64,000 nucleotides of DNA, taken from NCBI RefSeq assembly GCF_025998535.1, contig NZ_AP024233.1:2364001-2428000 (forward strand), written 5' to 3'. The DNA is from Desulfolithobacter dissulfuricans. GTDB taxonomy: Bacteria > Desulfobacterota > Desulfobulbia > Desulfobulbales > Desulfobulbaceae. This document shows, in pieces, positions 36,001 through 42,757 of the stretch; the first letter of the stretch is position 1, and each line of letters opens with the position of its first letter. The notes beneath the pieces are model-generated. The model did no database searches, was not told the origin of the DNA, and saw only the letters and a list, made by a program, of their open reading frames with translations. The position numbers were made by a program, and so were the translations under genes.

Positions 36001-36361
36001 GAAGCAGACGGGAAATCCGAGGGTCCTTTACGCCCCACAGGGGGGTATCAGCGAAATGTTCCTGAACGATGTTTTTGGCTTCGGTTCGCAGGGAGGCCAG
36101 GGCCTCATCCTGAAGAACCTCGGCTGGAACAGGCCGCACGCTGTCCCAACGATGGCCGATCTCTCGAAAGATCTTCCGATTGAGGGCCTGTATGGCCAGA
36201 TCCTCCCAGAACCCTTTCGGGTTATCCTCGGCGGGACCAGCCAGGTCATTTCCCAACTCCACGCCAAGGGCCATCAGGCCACGGGTGAGCGCACTTGTGC
36301 CGGAGCGGTGCATACCGACCACGAGAACGGCCGTCCTGTCTGCAGAAAATGTTGATGACAT
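33026..36361 (-). CDS. Sulfotransferase-like/coiled coil/GT1/GT2 fusion protein
   Basis: 1,111 residues with four parts. Residues 1-260 look like a sulfotransferase: VLVVGMHRSGTSALTRGLMA (phosphosulfate loop) and FALRNPISIARSLA (R-NP-S motif). Residues 285-400 form a repetitive coiled coil with three copies of LEKDDL(H/R)QELE. Residues 490-860 are a GT-B glycosyltransferase (RPQHLARGLADMGHRVFYLS, YDCMDDHGGF, KLYEYLAAGKPVVATDMPEL). Residues 880-1,111 are a GT-A family 2 enzyme (VSVVVLTYNNLEYTRACLYS, VDNASTDGTP, LLNNDTYLTKGW, FFEDDDYCIRARKAGFKVAI). One chain may thus add two sugars and a sulfate, the coiled coil acting as spacer or oligomerisation arm. It directly precedes no gap: the ABC ATPase gene ends two bases upstream. 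Confidence 0.88.
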   Translation of the reverse strand: MSSTFSADRTAVLVVGMHRSGTSALTRGLMALGVELGNDLAGPAEDNPKGFWEDLAIQALNRKIFREIGHRWDSVRPVPAEVLQDEALASLRTEAKNIVQEHFADTPLWGVKDPRISRLLPFWIPVLRELDIEPRLVFALRNPISIARSLAARNSFMEEKSVLLCLGHWFDILQSRDTNSLVIVDYDRLLDSPQQCLTGIADHLGIRFSSGLRQELDGFSKEFLSRSLRHSQASEKDNQLWRDRGGCFGLAMDLYSRLLEFSIAPKDESKLDWAPLYKEFQNYYSLLSYVDILDRTIHERETELGELSQVHHKQREDLCQELEAARGQLAEKETLATSLALEKDDLHQELERVRGQLAEKEKQATRLGLEKDDLRQELETVRQQLEQKEQQVESLSREIEELQHHYNSLLSYQSGLKDMLDRERYTVLKPVARRLYRSGAGVLQRMPPGLQANIRRIKQRILPGTFTLQVPPWPGPGTTPVAAGRHDSSFQAACDGDGRDVVVFPVIDYHFRVQRPQHLARGLADMGHRVFYLSTTFGDGEPGATLLEQVGERIYLCQLTIPGPHPVIYEQVPNEHQKRWLLDAMDRLMWSVGLGQVVALVDHPFWRPVAMALPDAVVVYDCMDDHGGFSNNSEEILQAEKQLLREADLVVTTSAPLSEKISRIRENILIRNAADSLWFSEPPPALLYSSKRPVVGYFGAISEWFDMELVIRAARACPEFDFVLVGSTFMCDTREAEEIENIHFIGEVPYTSLKGYLYAFDVCMIPFKLIELIQCTNPVKLYEYLAAGKPVVATDMPELRLVREHVYLSKDLDDFIANIRKAMDSGNDRDAIEARRKFALENQWTNRVEALEKAIANQYPKVSVVVLTYNNLEYTRACLYSLEKQTRYPDWELIIVDNASTDGTPEFLADYGKENPHVHLVLNKENLGFAAGNNVGMRQATGEYIILLNNDTYLTKGWMRDLVRHFQQDPSLGLVGPVTNNIGNEARIEIAYNDMEEMARAAREYTCRHARQRLYVDTVAFFCAAIRRDVIDAIGYLDEDFGRGFFEDDDYCIRARKAGFKVAIAEDVFVHHHLSASFNKLKEQERKLLFEKNKAVFEKKWGKWKPHTYRQ

Positions 36362-36362
36362 A

Positions 36363-37109
36363 TTATGACTGACTGTCCGAAGTTGCTGTAACGGCTGGTT
36401 TGAGAGACTGGAGGTACGTGTTCAACACGCTCTTGACGTCACCAATTCCCTGGACAACTCCTTTTTCGATCCAGACGATACGATCACACAGCTCCCTGAG
36501 CATTGCAGGCTGGTGCGAAACGATAATGACAGATTTTTGTGACCGGATGAGATTTTTAATTGATTTTGTAGATTTATCACGAAAAATTGAGTCACCGACC
36601 CCAAGCACTTCATCAAGCAAAATGACATCGGGATTGACATGAATCGCAACAGCAAACCCGAGCCTGGCTCGCATCCCGGTTGAATACTCCCTGACCGGAT
36701 GATCAAAGAACTCACCGATATCAGCATACTCACGAATGGCATCCATGCGTTCCAGGACCTCTCTTTTCGACATGCCCAGCAACATGCCGCTCAGCACAGC
36801 GTTTTCCCGGCCGGTCAGATGCGGGACAAAACCTACCTGCAGGGTGAGGAGAGAGGCCGTCACCCCATAATTTTTTATCTCACCTTTGTCGGGCGCAATG
36901 ATGCCGGCAAGCAGACGAAGCAGAGTGCTCTTGCCAACCCCGTTTCTCCCGATCACCCCCAGGGTCTCGCCATGGTAGAGATCAAAAGATACATCTTTCA
37001 GGGCCCAGTACTTCTGCCTGCGAAAAAAACCAAAACGGCGTTCATAGGCCACAGCGACATTCCGCAGGCGGAGAGCCAGCCTTTTTTCTGTTTCCTTGTG
37101 TGCAGCCAT
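36363..37109 (-). CDS. wzt: Polysaccharide ABC transporter ATP-binding protein
   Basis: 248 residues. LGVIGRNGVGKSTLLRLLAG is Walker A, EYSTGMRARLGFAVAIHVNP the ABC signature in the variant form seen in polysaccharide exporters, and DVILLDEVLGVGD Walker B, followed by SVIIVSHQPAM (switch His). The length fits a KpsT/RbbA-type or Wzt protein without the C-terminal carbohydrate-binding domain. With the adjacent permease it should export a finished glycan across the inner membrane. It overlaps the permease stop by one base. Confidence 0.92.
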   Translation of the reverse strand: MAAHKETEKRLALRLRNVAVAYERRFGFFRRQKYWALKDVSFDLYHGETLGVIGRNGVGKSTLLRLLAGIIAPDKGEIKNYGVTASLLTLQVGFVPHLTGRENAVLSGMLLGMSKREVLERMDAIREYADIGEFFDHPVREYSTGMRARLGFAVAIHVNPDVILLDEVLGVGDSIFRDKSTKSIKNLIRSQKSVIIVSHQPAMLRELCDRIVWIEKGVVQGIGDVKSVLNTYLQSLKPAVTATSDSQS

Positions 37110-37954
37110 CAGACCATTTTCGCGTAGACACGGTCATATCGCCGCAGAAGCATCCAGTCCAGAGCCAGCAGCATCAGTGAGAGAGTACAGACAGTGGCGA
37201 GGAAGAACCAGTCCGGCCAGGAAGCGTCAAGCAATACCTGACGGTAGGACTGGATGATCCCGACCATGGGGTTCAAAGAGAGCCAGGCCTTGAGCTTTGC
37301 CGGGGCCGAACTGACGTCAAAAAACACTCCGGACAGAAAAAAGAGCAGAATCATGCCATTGTCGACGATTAATTTCAAGTCAGGAAAAAAAGGGATGATT
37401 GCGGCCAGAAAGCTGCCAAGGGCAAGCATCAGCAACATCTGAACGAAAATCAGGAGAGGAAGTGACAGCCAGGAAACATCCGGAGATTTACCAGTAAGCA
37501 TAAGAAAACCGACCAGCAAGAGGAAAACTATCAAAAACTTGATGGTGCTGGTCAAGAGCACTGTTCCCGGAAAAATGACCTTGGGCACATAGACCTGACG
37601 TATCAGGCCGATATTTGAGGAAATGCAGCCCGCACACTGGGGTATGGAAGTGACAAACCATTTCCATGCCACCATTCCTGTGAGCAGAAAGGCAACATTA
37701 TCCTTACCGCCCCGGTTGAACAGAACGACAAAAATCAGATAGAACACGGACATATAGAGAACCGGCTCGATAACCCACCAGAGAATGCCGATATAGCCCC
37801 GTCGGGCTTCGGAAATCAGGTCGGCGGTAGATTTCTGTTTGATCAGTAACAGGCTGTTTGCAAGCGCCTTCATGCCCATGTGCGTCGGTGTTTTTTCATG
37901 TAATGGATCTGTAAGGGATTTCGGACGGGGCCCGGCCCCTGCCGTCTCAGTCAA
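37109..37954 (-). CDS. wzm: Polysaccharide ABC transporter permease
   Basis: 281 residues of the ABC-2 family. About six membrane segments are visible: VLYMSVFYLIFVVLFNRGG, FLLTGMVAWKWFVTSIPQC, FLIVFLLLVGFLML, SLPLLIFVQMLLMLALGSFL, GMILLFFLSGVFFDV and FFLATVCTLSLMLLALDWML. RRGYIGILWWVIEPVLYM and LKAWLSLNPMVGIIQSYRQV are typical Wzm/TagG motifs. The first 25 residues look atypical, so translation may start at Met26 or Met28. It heads the second polysaccharide operon. Confidence 0.9.
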   Translation of the reverse strand: MTETAGAGPRPKSLTDPLHEKTPTHMGMKALANSLLLIKQKSTADLISEARRGYIGILWWVIEPVLYMSVFYLIFVVLFNRGGKDNVAFLLTGMVAWKWFVTSIPQCAGCISSNIGLIRQVYVPKVIFPGTVLLTSTIKFLIVFLLLVGFLMLTGKSPDVSWLSLPLLIFVQMLLMLALGSFLAAIIPFFPDLKLIVDNGMILLFFLSGVFFDVSSAPAKLKAWLSLNPMVGIIQSYRQVLLDASWPDWFFLATVCTLSLMLLALDWMLLRRYDRVYAKMV

Positions 37955-38337
37955 ACTTTCAGAATATAGATGCCCCGACCAAGAATGCCAACCGAAAAGG
38001 GTTCCCTGGTATCCGGCAGCAGGATCATGAGAGGAATCTCCTAATTATTACACGATCCATGAGTGGCTGGTCACATGAATTTTACTTTGGAAGACCATCG
38101 CGATCACTTGGCAGACGTGCTGGAGCGGCAAACGTTACTATGCATGGGAGGACAGAGGGAAATGAAACAGAAAAAAAATGGCAGTTGCCTGAAAATCATT
38201 TCAGGGGCCCTGCCAGATGAAACAGGCGAGAAATTCTGAACACTACAGGTAGCCGGGAAGGCGAAATACGGAGCCAGCCTGTCCAGTTGTTAAAACCACA
38301 CAGCGTATTGCAACTGAAATTTTGAGGCCACAGATAA
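37955..38337. other. Intergenic region between the divergent-function clusters
   Basis: No gene is visible. The promoter for the Wzm-headed operon should lie at its left side on the minus strand; I cannot point to convincing boxes. Confidence 0.4.
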
Positions 38338-38501
38338 CAGGCCGTTGAAAAACTACTGCACTTGATGATGCTGCGTCAAAATTCGGCTCAGGTAAGCGAC
38401 CGAAGGGAGACTCCGAATGCTCATGTACTCCGTGTACACTGCGCTTTTTCGCGTCATTTTTCCTTGTCTCATCTTCGCTCGCTACGTTTTTCAACGGCCT
38501 G
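38338..38501. mobile_element. 164-bp element with perfect 16-bp terminal inverted repeats
   Basis: The ends CAGGCCGTTGAAAAAC and GTTTTTCAACGGCCTG are exact inverse complements. The interior has CAGGTAAGCGACCG, AGGGAGACTCCGA and no gene. The same ends, brought together as a short hairpin, occur inside gspD and gspH. The interior block also recurs in the 9-bp-TSD element (reverse strand), so the families may be related. No clear target duplication is visible. Confidence 0.75.
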
Positions 38502-38573
38502 GTAGACGGCTATCCGTTTTCCTGCGCCCAGACTAAAAGTAATTTTGCAATAAGGACACGATTGGTACCAATA

Positions 38574-38894
38574 TTATTTTTTGATCGAGATAATATCGAT
38601 AATCGAACCCTGGACATCATCGGCAGCATGTACCCAGACCGTCTTGTCCAGGCTTGTAGCCGTGAGAAGAATGGCCAGGAGTTTATCGGACAGGATGGGT
38701 TTCAGCACAAAATACTGCTGTTCCCCATTTGCGATATTACCACAGTCAGCGCCGCTCACATTTTTCAGCCAGGTGCTGTTCTGACTGACCTGAACTATTT
38801 CCATTGCCGAACAGGTCCAGGCAAAACTTTTCTGGGAAACGAGTGTAACAGCCGCAGCAACAACAAACAGAACAATCAAATGTTTTTTTATCAT
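38574..38894 (-). CDS. Small secreted protein of unknown function
   Basis: 106 residues. A signal peptide is clear: MIKKHLIVLFVVAAAVTLVS with a likely cut after SFA. The mature part has two Cys (WTCSAMEI and GADCGNI), which may form a disulfide, and no known motif. GGAGG lies just before the start. It lies next to the type II secretion genes, so it could be a secreted substrate, but nothing proves this. I do not recognise the family. Confidence 0.65.
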   Translation of the reverse strand: MIKKHLIVLFVVAAAVTLVSQKSFAWTCSAMEIVQVSQNSTWLKNVSGADCGNIANGEQQYFVLKPILSDKLLAILLTATSLDKTVWVHAADDVQGSIIDIISIKK

Positions 38895-39053
38895 TTTTTC
38901 CTCCTGAAGAAAATCATAGTAGGATTATCGTGTACCATATTGAACCCCATAACACTATAAAATATTACCATCACCCCAGAGAGAGGTCATGTCATATTAC
39001 CCTACGTATTTGCAAAAAGATCGACCATGGCATTTTTTTATTATTACTTGCAA

Positions 39054-39728
39054 TCACTTTATTTTTTTCATCTGTTCGACATGTAACTTCTTAAGATCCG
39101 CAGCTCGCAGACCAGTCTCGGGGTCGATAGCCTCCGGATCGTTTTCATACTCGTTCAGCTTCTCCATCTGCTCCGCCTGTAACTTCAGGAGAATGGCCAT
39201 GGGCAGACCTGTAAGGGGATCAATGGCATCAGGATCTTCTCCCTGCCTGCGTAATTCCTCCAACTGTCGGGCATGCAATTTTTCAAGCTCTGCCTCTGGA
39301 ATACCTGTCTCCGGATCTACCGGCCCAGGACTGTAGCTTTGTTGCGAGGAGACAACTACTTGTCTGTTTTTCGTTGGACTGCCTGTTCGGGAAGACAACT
39401 TGCCGCCGAAATCATGTACAACGATCTCTTTTCGACTCTCGTCAAAATCGATGGAGAAATTTTTGTCCCTGACCACCCGGCGCAGGAAAGAATCAATAGT
39501 TACATCGGAATAGATACCGTAAACCGGAATGGAGCTCCAATCCTCCGGTATTACGATTTTGTATCCCTCTTTTTCTGCCAGGAACGTAATAACATCTCTT
39601 AACGGCTGGCCCGTACCTTCAACATGAACGAGAAAGCCACCATCCTGCACCCCTGCCCCAACCGGTAAAGGAGCAAGATATGAAAAGGAGACCAGTACCA
39701 GCGACACGAACAGCAACCTGAGACACAT
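39054..39728 (-). CDS. Secreted protein with STN-like domain and three C-terminal repeats
   Basis: 224 residues. The N-terminus has a signal peptide (LLFVSLVLVSFSYLAPLPVG A). Residues 30-100 (LRDVITFLAEKEGYKIVIPE, YSDVTIDSFLRRVVRDKNFS) resemble the STN/secretin short N-terminal domain. Residues 135-224 hold three repeats of about 32 residues, each with DP-x-TG-(I/L)-P-x-A-x-L-x-KL-xx-x-Q: DPETGIPEAELEKL, DPLTGLPMAILLKL and DPETGLRAADLKKL. It follows gspE on the same strand. A periplasmic accessory to the secretin is plausible, by its STN-like part only. The repeats are not known to me. Confidence 0.72.
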   Translation of the reverse strand: MCLRLLFVSLVLVSFSYLAPLPVGAGVQDGGFLVHVEGTGQPLRDVITFLAEKEGYKIVIPEDWSSIPVYGIYSDVTIDSFLRRVVRDKNFSIDFDESRKEIVVHDFGGKLSSRTGSPTKNRQVVVSSQQSYSPGPVDPETGIPEAELEKLHARQLEELRRQGEDPDAIDPLTGLPMAILLKLQAEQMEKLNEYENDPEAIDPETGLRAADLKKLHVEQMKKIK

Positions 39729-39849
39729 AATGGACCGTCACTTTTTACCTGAAGGTTATCTTCCCAAAAAGCAGTTATGACACCCGCTAATTCTTATGAA
39801 AGCGACTGCCCTGCCGTATACTTGCAATTCTAATGCCTGTATCTATATG

Positions 39850-41538
39850 TTACGTCACCCGGAAGACCTCTTCAAGGGTGGTTATGCCCTCCAGGACCTT
39901 GCGGAGTCCATCCTGGCGCAGGGTATGCATACCGGTGGCCCGGGAGGCAATGGCCTGATTGCGGATCTGACCCGCATCGGACGTGGTCAGGATGAGACTT
40001 TTAAGAGTGTCGTCCAACACCATCAGTTCAAAGATGCCCACCCGACCCTGGTACCCGGTGTTGAAGCATTCAGGGCACCCCCGGCCACGGTAGAGGACCT
40101 GGTCTTTGAAGTTATCCGACGTCAGTCCGGCCCGATCCAGGTATTCGGGTGACGGACGATAGGCTTCTTTGCAGTTGGGGCAGATTTTACGGACCAGTCG
40201 CTGGGCCAGGATGGCATTGACCGAGGAGGAAACCAGGAAAGGCTCCAGTCCCATGTCAATCAGCCGGGTCACGGCGCTGGCGGCATCGTTGGTGTGCAGG
40301 GTGGAAAAGACCAGGTGCCCTGTAAGGGCTGCCTGGATGGCGATTTCAGCGGTCTCCAGATCGCGGATTTCACCGACCAGGATAATATCCGGATCCTGAC
40401 GGACAATTGTACGCAGGCCGTTGGCAAAGGTCAAATCAATCTTGGGATTGACCTGCATCTGGCTTATCCCGTTGATCTGGTACTCGATGGGATCTTCTAC
40501 CGTGATGATGTTGACATCCGGCCTGTTCAGTATGCTCAGGGCCGAGTAGAGGGTGGTTGTCTTGCCGCTGCCGGTGGGCCCTGTCACAAGGAGGATGCCA
40601 TGCGGCGCTTTGATAAGCTCCATGAAGGTGTCCAGATCCCGTCTCGACATTCCAAGTTGTTCGAGCGAAAGCAGGACATTGGACTTATCCAGCAGCCGCA
40701 TGACCACCCGCTCACCAAAGGCGGTGGGCAAGGTGGAGACACGGAGGTCAATGTTTCTGTCTGCAATTCGAATTTCAATTCTGCCATCCTGTGGTAATCG
40801 ACGTTCGGCAATATCCATCCGGGCCATGATTTTGATGCGCGAGATCAGCTTGGCCTGGACATGTTTGGGCGGAGAAAACATATCATAGAGGATCCCGTCC
40901 ACCCGTTTGCGGATCTTGACCCGGTCCTTGAACGGCTCGATATGGATGTCACTGGCATTGTCGCGAACCGCCTGGGAGAGCATGAGGTTGACCAGTTTGA
41001 TAACCGGGGCATCGCTGGTGTCATCGAGCAGGTCAGCGGTTTCCTCGATTTCAGACAGGATGGCCTCGGGGTCCTCGGCGTCCATGTCCTGCATCACCTG
41101 GTCGGCGCTGTCCCGGCCCAGGTCATAAGCCCTGTTGATGGCAACGAAGATCTCCTCCTGGGGCGCCAGAAAGGTGGGCACCCCTTCCCAGTCCAGAATC
41201 CGCTGGAGATCGTCGAGTTGCTGAAAATAGAGCGGCTCGCCGATGGCAATAAAGGATTCCTCCCTGGTTGCCACCGGGATCATCTTGTACTTTTTCAGGA
41301 ACTGGATCGGGATCCGGTCGACAAAGAAATGATCAAGGTCCTGCGGAAGGGAATGTTTGATTTCCAGGCCACTTTGGTGGCTTCGGGCCAGTAACAGATC
41401 GTGTTCACTAATCTTTTTATGCTGCACAAGAATCTCGCCGATCCTGCCACCCTTTTCCTGCTGTTGCTGCAGGGCCTGGTCTATGGCCTCAGGAGGCACA
41501 TGGAACTCCTGTGTGAGAATTTCGCCAAGGGATTTCAT
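39850..41538 (-). CDS. gspE: Type II secretion ATPase
   Basis: About 562 residues. The N1 domain (MKSLGEILTQEFHVPPEAID, GGRIGEILVQHKKISEHDLL) is of the MshEN/GspE-N type. The motor has Walker A GPTGSGKTTTLYSAL, an Asp box, Walker B RQDPDIILVGEIRDLETAEI and the His box GHLVFSTLHTNDAASAV. A zinc site is formed by ICPNCKE and GCPECFNTG. GspE powers pseudopilus assembly at the inner membrane. The frame extends 28 codons further, but these come from a hexamer-repeat element, so I set the start at MKSLGE even though no good ribosome-binding site is seen there. Confidence 0.93.
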   Translation of the reverse strand: MKSLGEILTQEFHVPPEAIDQALQQQQEKGGRIGEILVQHKKISEHDLLLARSHQSGLEIKHSLPQDLDHFFVDRIPIQFLKKYKMIPVATREESFIAIGEPLYFQQLDDLQRILDWEGVPTFLAPQEEIFVAINRAYDLGRDSADQVMQDMDAEDPEAILSEIEETADLLDDTSDAPVIKLVNLMLSQAVRDNASDIHIEPFKDRVKIRKRVDGILYDMFSPPKHVQAKLISRIKIMARMDIAERRLPQDGRIEIRIADRNIDLRVSTLPTAFGERVVMRLLDKSNVLLSLEQLGMSRRDLDTFMELIKAPHGILLVTGPTGSGKTTTLYSALSILNRPDVNIITVEDPIEYQINGISQMQVNPKIDLTFANGLRTIVRQDPDIILVGEIRDLETAEIAIQAALTGHLVFSTLHTNDAASAVTRLIDMGLEPFLVSSSVNAILAQRLVRKICPNCKEAYRPSPEYLDRAGLTSDNFKDQVLYRGRGCPECFNTGYQGRVGIFELMVLDDTLKSLILTTSDAGQIRNQAIASRATGMHTLRQDGLRKVLEGITTLEEVFRVT

Positions 41539-41856
41539 TGAGAGCGGATTTTGTGCATCTGCCTCTTGGTTTGAGAGTACATCACGAGCACAGCGCCCGT
41601 GAAGGTAAACGTACTCGTTCACGAATCTTTTATTCTTTTCCGTTCACGTGTACGTTCACGAGCACGTGGACGTTAAACGTGATACCCGGGTCAGCTGCCA
41701 GGCCCCTGGATGGCCGTCAACCTGAAAAACCTCGTGACACCCGCTCCTGCGGGAGTGACGCCAGACCTTTGCTGGAACGATCCTCTCGTGTGACACGGGA
41801 TCGCGGAGCGGAGAAACGAGGGTGGAGCAGGGATAGCCCTGCCCCTCGGGATCCCA
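41539..41856. repeat. Intergenic repeats between hepT and gspE, including hexamer element H1
   Basis: At 41,585-41,685 two arms made of CGTNNN hexamers (CGTACTCGTTCACG; CGTTCACGTGTACGTTCACG) face each other as an inverted repeat. Next to it are relics of the GGAGCGG palindromes (ATCGCGGAGCGGAGAAACGA near 41,800). No gene is seen apart from the spurious extension of gspE. Confidence 0.65.
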
Positions 41857-42185
41857 CTACGTCAATGCATCCTGAACAACCACTTTTAAGTCAGGCAAAT
41901 TTTTTGTCACAGCCGCCCAAATGGTTTCTAAGTCTATCCCGAGATAATCATGCACCAGTATATTGCGCAACCCGGCAATTTTGTACCATTCAATGGCTGT
42001 ATGGCGGGATTTAAAGTCATCTGATAGTCGCTGAGTCGATTCGGCAAGCACCTGTAAATTACGGAGCACAGCATCCTGGACAATCGTCTCTTTCAGAAAC
42101 AAATCAAGATCGAGCCCGGCAATATAACTATCTATTTTATCGATACTTTCCAGAATATGAATGAGATAAGCCTGTCATCCTTCAT
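41857..42185 (-). CDS. hepT: HepT-family RNase toxin, frameshifted near its start
   Basis: The body has FLKETIVQDAVLRNLQVLAE and GLRNILVHDYLGIDLETIWA, carrying the R-x4-6-H-x-Y motif of HEPN RNases. Upstream, AYLIHILESIDKIDSYIAG is in another frame from the ATG (MKDDR), which itself overlaps the mntA stop in the usual way. One extra G in the pair at 42,171-42,172 would restore an intact protein of about 109 residues. HepT proteins cut or are AMPylated by their MNT partner. The gene may be intact in the living cell if the missing base is a sequencing error. Confidence 0.8.
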
Positions 42186-42487
42186 AACGGCCGGGCCTCT
42201 TTCTTTATTTTGTCACGCAGGTACCAATGCAGGCCCTTTTCGGTCACGATATCAACTTTTCTACCCAGAAGTTTCTCAAGCTTGACCAAGGCACCTCCAA
42301 GGTCGAGCAACGAACACCCAGCTTCTAACTTGACCAGAAGATCAATGTCGCTCTGTGGGCTTTCATTACCACGAGCGACGGATCCGAACACACGAATATC
42401 AACAATTCCATACTGCCGGGCAATTGCCAGGATTTCGTTTTTTTTCTGCTGCAGTTTATAATATTCGTTCACAGACTGCTCTCTCAC
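42182..42487 (-). CDS. mntA: MntA-type nucleotidyltransferase antitoxin
   Basis: 101 residues. VFGSVARGNESPQSDIDLLV is the GSx10DxD signature of minimal nucleotidyltransferases, followed by the third acidic site in GRKVDIVTE. MntA proteins silence HepT toxins by AMPylating them with ATP. The stop overlaps the hepT start. The pair lies between gspD and gspE, with intergenic repeats on both sides, so it looks like an insertion in the secretion operon. Confidence 0.88.
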   Translation of the reverse strand: MREQSVNEYYKLQQKKNEILAIARQYGIVDIRVFGSVARGNESPQSDIDLLVKLEAGCSLLDLGGALVKLEKLLGRKVDIVTEKGLHWYLRDKIKKEARPL

Positions 42488-42757
42488 CTTCTTGTGGTAC
42501 TCATGTACCAGAGTGCTCCCACAGCGCTCTGGACACTCGGCGGCTTAAAAGCCCTCCTTGCCAGGTATATTTGGGCACCGCGGGAGCGGTGCCATGGTTT
42601 TTGGATTCGTTCACCGCGGAGCAGAGGAACGAGGCCTTCTGCCTGTTCCGTCTCTCTTCAGCTCCGTAGCTCAAAAGCTATGGAATCCCGCAAAGGGAGC
42701 ACATTGTCCGGCCTGGCTGGACCAATTTCAGATCTCGTCTGCCTGTTCCGGCATGCT
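42488..42757. repeat. Intergenic palindromes between gspD and the toxin-antitoxin pair
   Basis: GCACCGCGGGAGCGGTGCC near 42,577 and GTTCACCGCGGAGCAGAGGAAC near 42,611 are members of the dispersed hairpin family, in the same order and spacing as elsewhere. No gene is seen. Confidence 0.7.

Noticed and set aside
39796-40888. Plus-strand frames opposite gspE
   Set aside because: They are antisense to a complete GspE with all motor motifs.
41539-41622. N-terminal extension of GspE
   Set aside because: The extra 28 codons come from the hexamer element; the family start is at MKSLGEIL.
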